From positions 3,348,001 to 3,412,000 of the forward strand of contig NC_014165.1 of assembly GCF_000092645.1 (NCBI RefSeq): a stretch of DNA of 64,000 bases. The letters are read 5' to 3'. Under the pieces are notes generated by a model. The model was not told where the DNA came from and did no database searches. It worked only from the letters and a program-made list of their open reading frames with translations. Shown here one piece after another: positions 49,326 through 57,610 of the stretch. The DNA comes from Thermobispora bispora DSM 43833. Its GTDB lineage: Bacteria; Actinomycetota; Actinomycetes; Streptosporangiales; Streptosporangiaceae. Position 1 is the stretch's first letter. Every line of letters begins with the position of its first letter. A program made the position numbers and the translations under genes.

Positions 49326-52300
49326 GTGTCGTCTCAGTCGTCGCACACAGACCCCCTGGCGAGCTTTGGGCAGAACGAGTGGCTCGTCGATGAGCTGTAC
49401 CAGAAGTACCTCGAAGATCCAGAATCCGTGGATCGAGCGTGGTGGAACTTCTTCGCCGACTACGGAAGTGGGGTACACGCTCCGCCCAAGAGCCCGGCTG
49501 AGTCCACGAACGGCAAGATCGCAGCCGCTCCCGCGCCACCGTCCGCACCTAAGGCCCCGGTGAAGCCGGAGGAGAAGAAGGCACCGGCGGCGAAGCAGGC
49601 GGCGCCGATCCCGTCCGGTGCCACCGAGGAGCGGCTGCGCGGCGCCGCCGCCCGCACCGCGCAGAACATGGAGGCCTCCCTCGCGGTGCCGACGGCGACG
49701 AGCGTGCGCGCCATCCCGGCGAAGCTGCTCATCGACAACCGCATCGTCATCAACAACCACCTGCGGCGCGGCCGCGGGGGCAAGGTCTCCTTCACCCATC
49801 TCATCGGCTACGCCGTGGTGAAGGCCCTCAAGGCGATGCCGGAGATGAACTACTCCTACGCCGAGGTGGACGGCAAGCCGGTCCTGGTGAAGCCGGAGCA
49901 CGTCAACCTGGGCCTCGCGATCGACGTGCAGCGGGAGGACGGGAGCCGCCAGCTCCTGGTGCCGTCGATCAAGAAGGCGGAGACCATGGACTTCCGCCAG
50001 TTCTGGGTGGCCTACGAGGACGTGGTGCGCCGGGCCCGGGCGGGCAAGCTCACCGTCGAGGACTTCCAGGGCACCACGATCACGCTCACCAACCCCGGCA
50101 CCATCGGCACCGTCCACTCGGTGCCGCGCCTCATGCCCGGCCAGGGCACGATCATCGGGGTCGGCGCCATGGAATACCCGGCCGAGTACCAGGGGGCGGC
50201 CGAGGAGACCCTGGCCCGGCTCGGGATCAGCAAGGTGATGACCCTCACCTCGACCTACGACCACCGGATCATCCAGGGCGCCCAGTCGGGTGAGTTCCTC
50301 CGGCTGATCCACCAGCTCCTGCTCGGCGCGGACGGCTTCTACGAGGAGATCTTCGAGTCGCTCCGCATCCCGTACGAGCCGGTGCGCTGGGTCCAGGACA
50401 TCCAGGCCGACCACGACGACGACGTGGCCAAGTCGGCCCGGGTGATGGAGCTGATCCACGCCTACCGGGTCCGCGGCCACCTCATGGCCGACACCGACCC
50501 GCTCGAGTACCGCCAGCGCAAGCACCCGGACCTCGACATCAACTCGCACGGCCTCACCCTGTGGGACCTGGAGCGCGAGTTCCCCACCGGGGGCTTCGGC
50601 GGCCGGCCGCGGATGAAGCTCCGCGACATCCTCGGCGTGCTCCGCGACTCGTACTGCCGGACGATCGGCATCGAGTACATGCACATCCAGAACCCGGAGG
50701 AGCGGGCCTGGATCCAGGAGCGGGTGGAGCGGCCGCACCCCAAGCCGAGCCGCGACGAGCAGCTGCGGATCCTCCGCCGGCTCAACACCGCCGAGGCGTT
50801 CGAGACCTTCCTGCAGACCAAGTACGTCGGGCAGAAGCGGTTCTCCCTCGAGGGCGGCGAGTCGCTGATCCCGCTGCTCGACTCGGTGATCAGCGAGGCG
50901 GCCAAGTCCCGGCTCGACGAGGTCGTCATCGGCATGGCCCACCGCGGGCGGCTCAACGTGCTCGCCAACATCGTGGGCAAGTCGTACGCGCAGATCTTCA
51001 GCGAGTTCGAGGGCAACCTCGACCCGCGCAGCGCGCACGGCTCCGGTGACGTGAAGTACCACCTCGGCGCCACCGGCGACTTCGTCGCCCCCGACGGCAG
51101 CAAGATCAAGACGTCGGTGGTGGCGAACCCGTCGCACCTGGAGGCGGTCGACCCGGTCCTCGAGGGCGTGGTCCGGGCCAAGCAGGACCTGCTCGAGCGG
51201 GGCGGCGGCGAGGAGGGCTTCACCGTCCTGCCGATCCTCATCCACGGCGACGCGGCGTTCGCCGGCCAGGGCGTGGTGGCCGAGACGCTCCACCTGTCCC
51301 AGCTCCGCGGCTACCGCACCGGCGGCACGGTGCACATCGTGGTGAACAACCAGGTCGGCTTCACCACCAGCCCGACGAGCTCCCGCTCCTCGGTGTACGC
51401 CACCGACGTCGCCCGGATGATCCAGGCGCCGATCTTCCACGTGAACGGCGACGACCCCGAGGCGGTCGTGGCCGTGGGCCGGCTCGCCTTCGAGTACCGC
51501 CAGGCGTTCCGCAAGGACGTCGTGATCGACCTCGTCTGCTACCGGCGGCGCGGGCACAACGAGACCGACAACCCGGCCTTCACCCAGCCGCTGATGTACG
51601 ACCTGATCGAGGCGAAGCGGTCGGTCCGCAAGCTGTACACCGAGCGGCTGATCGGCCGCGGGGACATCACGATGGAGGAGGCCGAGCAGGCGCTCCGCGA
51701 CTACCAGGAGCAGCTCGAGCGCGCCTTCACCGAGACCCGCGAGGCCGCCAGGAACCCGGTCGAGTTCGACGCCTCCCGCATCACCCAGGGCGAGGACCGG
51801 GTCCCGTGGTCGCACGAGGACACCCCGACGGCCACCACCGAGGACGTGATCAAGCGGGTCATCGACACCCAGATCAACCTGCCCGAGGGGTTCACGGTCC
51901 ACCCGCGGCTCGCCCCGGTGCTCCAGCGGCGCGCCACCATGGTCGCCGAGGACGCGATCGACTGGGCGACCGGCGAGCTCATCGCCTTCGGCTCGCTGCT
52001 CATCGACGGCCACCCGGTCCGCCTGGTCGGCCAGGACTCCCGGCGCGGCACCTTCGGCCAGCGGCACGCGGTGCTCATCGACCGGAAGACCGGCGCGGAG
52101 CACACCCCGCTGAAGGCGTTCGACCACGGCACCACGAAGTTCTACGTGTACGACTCGCTGCTCAGCGAGTTCGCCGCGATGGGCTTCGAGTACGGCTACA
52201 GCGTGGCCCGGCCGGACGCGCTGGTGATCTGGGAGGCCCAGTTCGGCGACTTCGCCAACGGGGCGCAGACGATCATCGACGAGTTCATCTCGTCCGGTGA

Positions 52301-52985
52301 GGAGAAGTGGGGCCAGCGCTCCTCCGTGGTGCTGCTCCTGCCGCACGGCTACGAGGGCCAGGGCCCCGACCACTCCTCCGGCCGGATCGAGCGCTACCTG
52401 CAGCTCTGCGCCCGGGACAACATGACGGTGACCGTGCCGTCCACCCCGGCCAACTACTTCCACCTGCTCCGCTGGCAGGTGCTCTCGAACCGGCGCAAGC
52501 CGCTGATCGTGTTCACGCCCAAGTCGCTGCTGCGGCTCAAGGCGGCCACGTCGGCGAAGCACGAGTTCACCTCGGGCTCCTTCAAGCCGGTGATCGGCGA
52601 CGCGAAGGTGGACCCGGCCAAGGTCCGCACCGTGGTCCTGTGCACCGGCAAGTTCTACTACGACATGCTCGCGCGCCGGGAGAAGCTGGGCCGCGACGAC
52701 ATCGCGCTCGTCCGCATCGAGCGGCTCTACCCGTTCCCGGAGCGGCCGCTCAAGGCCGAGCTCGCCCGGTACCGCGACGACGTGGAGCTGGTGTGGGCGC
52801 AGGAGGAGCCCATGAACATGGGCGTCTGGCCGTACCTCGCGCTCAAGATGGTGGAGAAGCCCGACCTGTTCGGCGGCCGGACCCTGCGCCGGGTCTCCCG
52901 CCTGCCGAACTCGTCGCCCGCCACCGGCTCGCAGCACAAGCACGAGTCGGAGCAGGAGGAGCTCCTCCAGCAGATCTTCGGCTGA
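49326..52985 (+). CDS. kgd: Multifunctional 2-oxoglutarate metabolism enzyme
   Basis: The 1219-residue protein starts at GTG 49326 ([19 protein letters not shown]). Residues 1-40 are the E1o N-terminal helix ([20 protein letters not shown]). A Pro/Ala/Lys linker (50-100) follows. Residues about 110-345 are an E2-like succinyltransferase domain with [15 protein letters not shown]. From about 375 onward is the thiamine-diphosphate E1 domain ([20 protein letters not shown], then [13 protein letters not shown], and [13 protein letters not shown]). It acts in the TCA cycle as 2-oxoglutarate decarboxylase/dehydrogenase and carboligase, as in mycobacteria. No lipoyl domain is present, as expected. 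A DUF6104-like gene follows. Confidence 0.97.
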   Translation: MSSQSSHTDPLASFGQNEWLVDELYQKYLEDPESVDRAWWNFFADYGSGVHAPPKSPAESTNGKIAAAPAPPSAPKAPVKPEEKKAPAAKQAAPIPSGATEERLRGAAARTAQNMEASLAVPTATSVRAIPAKLLIDNRIVINNHLRRGRGGKVSFTHLIGYAVVKALKAMPEMNYSYAEVDGKPVLVKPEHVNLGLAIDVQREDGSRQLLVPSIKKAETMDFRQFWVAYEDVVRRARAGKLTVEDFQGTTITLTNPGTIGTVHSVPRLMPGQGTIIGVGAMEYPAEYQGAAEETLARLGISKVMTLTSTYDHRIIQGAQSGEFLRLIHQLLLGADGFYEEIFESLRIPYEPVRWVQDIQADHDDDVAKSARVMELIHAYRVRGHLMADTDPLEYRQRKHPDLDINSHGLTLWDLEREFPTGGFGGRPRMKLRDILGVLRDSYCRTIGIEYMHIQNPEERAWIQERVERPHPKPSRDEQLRILRRLNTAEAFETFLQTKYVGQKRFSLEGGESLIPLLDSVISEAAKSRLDEVVIGMAHRGRLNVLANIVGKSYAQIFSEFEGNLDPRSAHGSGDVKYHLGATGDFVAPDGSKIKTSVVANPSHLEAVDPVLEGVVRAKQDLLERGGGEEGFTVLPILIHGDAAFAGQGVVAETLHLSQLRGYRTGGTVHIVVNNQVGFTTSPTSSRSSVYATDVARMIQAPIFHVNGDDPEAVVAVGRLAFEYRQAFRKDVVIDLVCYRRRGHNETDNPAFTQPLMYDLIEAKRSVRKLYTERLIGRGDITMEEAEQALRDYQEQLERAFTETREAARNPVEFDASRITQGEDRVPWSHEDTPTATTEDVIKRVIDTQINLPEGFTVHPRLAPVLQRRATMVAEDAIDWATGELIAFGSLLIDGHPVRLVGQDSRRGTFGQRHAVLIDRKTGAEHTPLKAFDHGTTKFYVYDSLLSEFAAMGFEYGYSVARPDALVIWEAQFGDFANGAQTIIDEFISSGEEKWGQRSSVVLLLPHGYEGQGPDHSSGRIERYLQLCARDNMTVTVPSTPANYFHLLRWQVLSNRRKPLIVFTPKSLLRLKAATSAKHEFTSGSFKPVIGDAKVDPAKVRTVVLCTGKFYYDMLARREKLGRDDIALVRIERLYPFPERPLKAELARYRDDVELVWAQEEPMNMGVWPYLALKMVEKPDLFGGRTLRRVSRLPNSSPATGSQHKHESEQEELLQQIFG

Positions 52986-53047
52986 CGCAGGCGGCGTGGG
53001 GAGGTCCGGCCCGGCGGCCGTCCGGGAGGACCTCCCCCGCGCGTGGT

Positions 53048-53089
53048 CTGCCGTCTCCAGCACCGAGACTGCCGTCTCCAGCACCGAGA
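53048..53089. repeat. Exact 21-bp tandem duplication
   Basis: CTGCCGTCTCCAGCACCGAG plus A occurs at 53048-53068 and again at 53069-53089 without a mismatch, in the 110-bp gap between kgd and the next gene. The second copy ends 7 bp before the ATG and supplies part of the GAGAGG ribosome binding site. Confidence 0.85.
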
Positions 53090-53096
53090 GGCACGC

Positions 53097-53273
53097 ATGT
53101 ACTTCACGGACCGAGGGATCGAAGAGCTCGTCGAGCGGCGCGGTGAGGAGCAGGTCAGCATGGTCTGGCTCGCCGACCGGCTCCGCGAGTTCGTCGACCT
53201 CAACCCCGAGTTCGAGACCCCGGTCGACCGGCTGGCGACCTGGCTCGCCCGGCTGGACGACGAGGAGGAGTGA
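53097..53273 (+). CDS. Small DUF6104-family protein
   Basis: The 58-residue protein starts at ATG 53097 (MYFTDRGIEELVERRGEEQV) with GAGAGG 7 nt upstream. It ends in LATWLARLDDEEE. This small acidic protein is found next to kgd in many actinobacteria; its function is unknown. Two helices are predicted by eye. The frame is open further upstream but starts in the repeat. Confidence 0.85.
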   Translation: MYFTDRGIEELVERRGEEQVSMVWLADRLREFVDLNPEFETPVDRLATWLARLDDEEE

Positions 53274-53277
53274 CCGG

Positions 53278-53294
53278 CCGGGCGGTCCGCCCGG
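53278..53294 (+). terminator. Possible hairpin after the kgd unit
   Basis: CCGGGCGG and CCGCCCGG meet around a single T, just after the DUF6104 stop. More GC-rich inverted sequence follows to about 53330. There is no T-run, so termination is uncertain. Confidence 0.35.
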
Positions 53295-53401
53295 AGGCCG
53301 GGCCCGCGGGCCGGCCGGTCCCCGCCGGCGGCGCCGTACCCCTGGGCGAGCGGTGACGGTCCCGCGCGCCGGACGCACGGCGTCTAGACTTGGGTGCGAC
53401 G

Positions 53402-53411
53402 CGATATATCG
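53402..53411. promoter_or_regulatory. CGATATATCG palindrome upstream of the PadR gene
   Basis: This is a perfect 10-bp palindrome, extended by AC and GT two bases further out on each side. It is the only AT-rich spot in the 260-bp gap, and TATATC within it could be a -10 hexamer. PadR-family regulators often bind AT-rich ATAT/CG palindromes in their own promoters. Confidence 0.55.
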
Positions 53412-53534
53412 TGTCTTCGTCCGGGAACTCCCGGCGTGATCGGCCGTGGCCGGCCGGCGCGGCGGCCCCGGCTCACGCCCGGCGAGCACCCCGGCTCGGC
53501 GGCGGACCTGTCATGACCATGCGGAGGAGAGGGC

Positions 53535-54278
53535 ATGAGCCCGGTTTTCGGGCACGGCCGGCTCAGGCTGTACCTGTTGAAGCTCCTTGAGGAGAGCCCA
53601 CGGCACGGGTACGAGGTGATCCGGCTGCTCCAGGATCGCTTCCTCGGCGTCTATTCGCCCTCGCCGGGAACGATCTATCCCCGCCTCGCCCGGCTGGAGG
53701 AGGAGGGCCTCGTCACCCACGAGGTCGTGGACGGCAAGAAGGTCTTCACCATCACCGACAAGGGCCGGGCCGAGCTGCGCGCCCGCATGGACGAGCTCGC
53801 CGAGCTGGAGCAGGAGATCACCGCCTCGGTCCAGGACATCGCGCGGGAGCTCAAGGAGGACGTCCGGCAGACCGTGCGCTCCCTGCGCCAGGAGCTGACC
53901 CGGATGGCCCGGAACGTGGGGCGCGACGCCCGGAACGGCGCCTGGACGGAGATCGAGCGGGAGTTGCGGCGGCACGGCGGCCAGGCCCAGGACGAGTGGC
54001 GCCGCCAGATGGAGGAGTGGAGCCGGCACACCCGGCGGCTCCGCGCGGAGGGCGAGCGCTGGCAGCGGGAGTTCCGCCGGATCTGGGAGGAGATCTGGCC
54101 GCCGACCGGGCGGCCCGGCCCGGCACCGGAGGACGAGTTCGGGCGGTCGCTCGCCGACTTCGTGGCCCGGGTGCACCGGGACGTCTGCGCCGGCGGGATC
54201 ACCGAGGAGGAGCTGCGGCGCTGCCAGGAGATCCTCGACGAGGCGGCGCGGCGCATCGGCGAGACGCTCCGCCGCTGA
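53535..54278 (+). CDS. PadR-family transcriptional regulator with coiled coil
   Basis: The 247-residue protein starts at ATG 53535 with GGAGGAGAGGG directly upstream. Residues 1-80 are a PadR winged helix (GRLRLYLLKLLEESPRHGYEVIRLLQDRF, then SPSPGTIYPRLARLEEEGLV). Residues about 82-185 are a highly charged, Glu/Arg-rich helix that should form a long coiled coil. The C-terminus is helical. It is probably autoregulated through the palindrome at 53402. Targets are unknown. Confidence 0.9.
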   Translation: MSPVFGHGRLRLYLLKLLEESPRHGYEVIRLLQDRFLGVYSPSPGTIYPRLARLEEEGLVTHEVVDGKKVFTITDKGRAELRARMDELAELEQEITASVQDIARELKEDVRQTVRSLRQELTRMARNVGRDARNGAWTEIERELRRHGGQAQDEWRRQMEEWSRHTRRLRAEGERWQREFRRIWEEIWPPTGRPGPAPEDEFGRSLADFVARVHRDVCAGGITEEELRRCQEILDEAARRIGETLRR

Positions 54279-54320
54279 GGCCCGTCCCGGGCGGAGCGGG
54301 CCGCCGGGACGGGCCCGGGG

Positions 54321-55280
54321 TCAGAGCGTGAAGACGATTTTCCCGAAGATGTCGCCCTGGAGCATCGCGGCGAAGCCCTCCTCGGCGCGGGTGAGCGGCA
54401 GCACCCGGTCGATCACCGGACGGGCGCCGGTCTGCTCGAGGAACACGGCGAGCCGGGCGAGCTGGTCCCGGGTCCCCATGGTCGACCCGACGATCGACTT
54501 CTGCAGGAAGAAGACCTGCGCGAGGTGCGTGGGGGCGACGTGCCCGGTCGTGGCCCCGGCGATCACGATGCGCCCGCCGGGCTTCAGCGCGTTGATCGAG
54601 TGGCTCCAGGTGGCGGCGCCCACGGTCTCCATCACCGCGTCCACCCGCTCCGGCAGCCGCGCCCCGGGCTCGAACGCGCGGTCGGCGCCCAGCTCCAGGG
54701 CCCGGGCCCGCTTCTCCTCGGACCGGCTGGTCACCCAGATCCGGTAGCCGCCGGCCCGGCCGAGCACGATCAGCGCGGTCGACACACCGCCGCCCGCGCC
54801 CTGGACGAGCACGGTGGACCCGGGCTCCACCCCGGCCTTCTCGAACAGCATCCGGTACGCGGTCAGCCAGGCCGTGGGGAGGCAGGCGGCCTCCTCGAAG
54901 GAGAGGGCGGCCGGCTTCGGCACCAGGTTCCGCTTCGGCACGACGACCCGCTCGGCGAACGTGCCGTCGTACACCTCCGACAGCAGCGACCGCTTCGGGT
55001 CGAGGGTCTCATCCCCCTCGCCCGAGCCGATCACCGCGTGGACGATGACCTCGTTGCCCTCCTCGTCCAGGCCGGCCGCGTCACAGCCGAGCACGATCGG
55101 CAGCCGGTCCTGGCTGATGCCCACCCCGCGCAGGGTCCACAGATCGTGGTGGTTGAGCGAGGCGGCCTTGACGGTGACGGTCGTCCACCCCTCCGGGACC
55201 TCCGGCTCGGGGCGCTCCCCCAGCGTCAGCCCTTCCAGCGGGTTGTCGGGGTTGGTCTTCGTAGCGGTTACGGCGAACAT
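54321..55280 (-). CDS. Zinc-binding dehydrogenase / quinone oxidoreductase-like protein
   Basis: The 319-residue MDR protein starts at ATG 55278-55280. It has a GroES-like N-terminus with AASLNHHDLWTLRG, and the nucleotide motif VLVQGAGGGVSTALIVLGR; GGRIVIAGATTGHVAP follows. The zinc-binding cysteines of alcohol dehydrogenases are missing, so it is a quinone-reductase-type NADPH oxidoreductase. The upstream neighbour on the same strand is the protease inhibitor. Confidence 0.88.
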   Translation of the reverse strand: MFAVTATKTNPDNPLEGLTLGERPEPEVPEGWTTVTVKAASLNHHDLWTLRGVGISQDRLPIVLGCDAAGLDEEGNEVIVHAVIGSGEGDETLDPKRSLLSEVYDGTFAERVVVPKRNLVPKPAALSFEEAACLPTAWLTAYRMLFEKAGVEPGSTVLVQGAGGGVSTALIVLGRAGGYRIWVTSRSEEKRARALELGADRAFEPGARLPERVDAVMETVGAATWSHSINALKPGGRIVIAGATTGHVAPTHLAQVFFLQKSIVGSTMGTRDQLARLAVFLEQTGARPVIDRVLPLTRAEEGFAAMLQGDIFGKIVFTL

Positions 55281-55433
55281 GGCCGAACCCTACCCGGGGG
55301 CCGTACGCCCATCACGATCGGGATCCGCGATCACGGGACGGCCCCCTGCCGTGTCCGGGCGCCGGCGCGCCCGTCGATCACGGGAACTCCCCCATGCCGC
55401 GTCCGGGCCCGGCGGGAGCCGTGACGCGAAAGG

Positions 55434-55458
55434 GCCCGGTGGCGTGGCACCACCGGGC
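55434..55458 (-). terminator. Terminator of the protease inhibitor gene
   Basis: GCCCGGTGG and CCACCGGGC form a 9-bp stem with a 7-nt loop. Read on the minus strand it is followed by CCTTTCGCG. It lies about 45 bp after the inhibitor stop. Confidence 0.6.
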
Positions 55459-55502
55459 ACCGCGTTCCCGCCGTCTTTACGCGGGTCATACGACCGCCGT
55501 GG

Positions 55503-55946
55503 TCAGATCTTGAACAGGTCCCCCTCGACGGCCTCCATCTGGCACCGGTTGCCGAAGGTGCGCCGGAGCCAGAACTGCCGGCCGTCCCAGATGCCGCTGG
55601 CGGTGACCGTGACCGGGTCGTACAGCATCGAGCAGGCCACGTCGGCGCGTGGCTGGAGCGCGGTGATGTCGCCGCCCACCCGCTCCAGGGCCGCGCAGAC
55701 CGTGTCGGCGTGCGGGTGCGAACCGCTGACCGACCGGCAGTCGACGTCCACGGTCTTGGTGGGATTCCCGGACCCGGTGCCGGGCTCGATGCTGATGGTC
55801 ACCGCGCGCGTCGGCGCGTTCGCCGGGTCGGCGGCCTGGGCCGACGGTTGCGCGGACGACTGCGGCGGTGCGGGCTCCGCCATGGCGGGCGTGGCGAGAC
55901 CGGCCCCCAGGGCGGCACCGGCTAGGAGAACAAGGAGTGACTTCAT
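55503..55946 (-). CDS. SSI-family secreted subtilisin inhibitor
   Basis: The 147-residue protein has a signal peptide (MKSLLVLLAGAALGAGLATPAMA, cut near residue 23), a short Pro/Ala/Ser region and the SSI domain. Four cysteines are present as in the family (the DCRS, VCAALE, ACSMLYDP and NRCQME segments). The reactive-site loop ACSMLYDPV places Met at P1 and Leu at P1', as in SSI itself (Met-Val). Such inhibitors block subtilisins and some trypsin-like proteases. It is divergent from a trypsin-fold protease gene, which may be its target or partner. Confidence 0.92.
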   Translation of the reverse strand: MKSLLVLLAGAALGAGLATPAMAEPAPPQSSAQPSAQAADPANAPTRAVTISIEPGTGSGNPTKTVDVDCRSVSGSHPHADTVCAALERVGGDITALQPRADVACSMLYDPVTVTASGIWDGRQFWLRRTFGNRCQMEAVEGDLFKI

Positions 55947-56155
55947 GCGCTTCCCCCCGTTTCGCTGGCAGCAGCTTCACCGCCAGGGGCCCCCGCCGCA
56001 AGCATCCACTCCGCAGGCTTAGTTAGCTCTGACGTCACGGAGACTTCTTTGGTTCCCCCCGTTCCATAACAACAAGGACACAACACTAGGCCAGGTCAGT
56101 ACCCGTCTGAAAAAATTGCCCCTTAGTTTCCAGATCTCCAGCAGGGAAGGTGGCC

Positions 56156-57262
56156 ATGTTCGGGCGACTCGCGCTCCGGAAGGGCGGCATCGCCGCCGCC
56201 GTGTGCGCGGTCGCCGTGCTCGCCCATCCGGGGACGCCGGCCGTGGCCTCGCCGGCGTCCCAGCAGCAGAGCGCGAGCCGCGCCGCGGCCACCAGGATCC
56301 AGGCGTACCCGCTCGCCCCGACCGCGGCCGATAGGCAGCGGGTCGCCGCGTACTGGAGCCCGGAACGGCTGAAGCGGGCGAGCAGCTACGAGCCGCGGAC
56401 CAAGCCGTCCTCGTCCACCCGGGCGATGAGCTCATCGGCGGAGCTCGCGCCCGCGCGGGCCGCGGTCACCGCCGCCGGCCCGGCCGCCGCGGCCGCGGCG
56501 AGCGCCCCGCCCATGGTGGGCAAGGTCTTCTTCAAGGTCGGGGACAAGGAGTACTGGTGCTCCGCCTCGGTGGTGCACTCGCAGCACCGCAACCTCGTGG
56601 CGACCGCGGGGCACTGCGCCTTCGCCCTCAACCAGAACAAGCCGGTAGAGAACTGGATCTTCATCCCGTCGTACCGCGACGGCAAGGCCGACGCGGGGAT
56701 CTTCGTCGGCCACACCCTCTACATGCACGAGGACTTCTCCGGCAAGGGCGACTTCGACCGTGACTACGCGTTCGTCACGGTGCACCGCGGCTTCGCCTGG
56801 CAGCCGTACACCGTCGGCGGCAAGGTCCAGTACCGGATGGTGGACGTGGGCCGGCTCGAGGACAAGGTGGGGGCGTTCCGCTTCGCCGCCAACCTGTCGC
56901 TCGGCCGGAAGGTCACCGTCTTCGGCTACCCGGCCGGGGCGCACCCGGACGGCAGCCGGCCGTACTCGGGCCAGTCGGTGGTGTCCTGCGCGGGCACGAC
57001 CGAGCGCAAGACCGTCAAGGCCCCGACGTGGCAGCTCGAACGGGGCGTCCGGCTCCCCCACTGCGGCTTCACCTCGGGCGCGAGCGGCGGCCCCTGGGTG
57101 GTGGGCTACAACGCGGTCACCCGGACCGGCTACCTGGTCGGGATCACCAGCCTCACCTGGAACCTCAACGGCGGCGGCCGGCTGAACGCGATCTCGACCC
57201 CCTACTTCAACGCGGCCGCGCGCCTGGTCTACCTCCGGGCCGCCCGCCAGGCCACCGGCTGA
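56156..57262 (+). CDS. Secreted trypsin-like serine protease (active-site intact)
   Basis: The 368-residue protein starts at ATG 56156 with GGGAAGG upstream; GTG 56150 is in frame but too near the ribosome binding site. A signal peptide (about 1-31) and a long pro-like region (about 32-120) precede the S1 domain. The triad is H153 (LVATAGHC), D203 (FDRDYAFVTV) and S310 (SGASGGPWVVGY). Cysteines pair as WCSASVVHS/GHC and SC...LPHC around the active site. It shares domain plan and many motifs (AVHSQ, RNLVATAGHC, RDYAFV, VGRL, TPY/SPYF at the end) with the two proteins at 59958 and 61244, which lack the serine. Confidence 0.9.
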   Translation: MFGRLALRKGGIAAAVCAVAVLAHPGTPAVASPASQQQSASRAAATRIQAYPLAPTAADRQRVAAYWSPERLKRASSYEPRTKPSSSTRAMSSSAELAPARAAVTAAGPAAAAAASAPPMVGKVFFKVGDKEYWCSASVVHSQHRNLVATAGHCAFALNQNKPVENWIFIPSYRDGKADAGIFVGHTLYMHEDFSGKGDFDRDYAFVTVHRGFAWQPYTVGGKVQYRMVDVGRLEDKVGAFRFAANLSLGRKVTVFGYPAGAHPDGSRPYSGQSVVSCAGTTERKTVKAPTWQLERGVRLPHCGFTSGASGGPWVVGYNAVTRTGYLVGITSLTWNLNGGGRLNAISTPYFNAAARLVYLRAARQATG

Positions 57263-57353
57263 TCCGGGCCGCCACTCCCCCTCCCCGGCCTTCCCACGCC
57301 CCATCGCCGCCGTGGTGGCCGGATGCCCCCGCCGGCGCAGGCCGGATAATCCG
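57263..57353. other. Gap between the protease and the ABC-F promoter
   Basis: GC-rich sequence without a gene; with the leader described next it makes up the 348-bp space before the ABC-F gene. Confidence 0.4.
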
Positions 57354-57382
57354 TTGCCCCGGACATGCGCGGTGGGTAAGGT
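57354..57382 (+). promoter_or_regulatory. Promoter of the ABC-F gene
   Basis: TTGCCC (57354-57359) and TAAGGT (57377-57382) are separated by exactly 17 bp. The transcript would begin near 57388-57390 and carry a leader of about 220 nt. Confidence 0.7.
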
Positions 57383-57418
57383 CGGCGGCGAACCGTAGTC
57401 GCCGAAGGGAGCACCCGA

Positions 57419-57504
57419 GTGGAGAGCTGAGGTCCGGCACCGCGACCGCCGCCGCGACGCATGCCGTCGGCAGCGGCGTCGCCTGAGACCTCGGCATGGC
57501 TCTC
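57419..57504 (+). promoter_or_regulatory. Attenuator-like leader with a three-codon upstream frame
   Basis: GTG GAG AGC TGA at 57419-57430 is a minimal reading frame with AAGGGAG about 9 nt before it. It overlaps the left side of a long-range stem: GAGAGC (57422-57427) with GCTCTC (57499-57504), and GAGGTC (57429-57434) with GACCTC (57487-57492). Nested inside is GCGACGC (57454-57460) with GCGTCGC (57476-57482). A ribosome stalled on the short frame would disrupt the outer stem. ABC-F resistance genes are often controlled in this way; the link here is inferred. Confidence 0.55.
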
Positions 57505-57610
57505 TCGCGCGCTTCCGTTTCCCGGGTGCCCCGGCATTCCGTCCGTGGCGCGTTCGCGGTGTCTCCGCCGTTTCCGCCCGTCATCCCAGGAATGCCGAGG
57601 AGGCCCCACC

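Noticed and set aside
48828-53489. Very long open frame on the minus strand opposite kgd
   Set aside because: It is the mirror of a high-GC gene with rare stops; its translation is Arg/Leu/Val/Glu-rich without domains, and kgd on the other strand is unambiguous.
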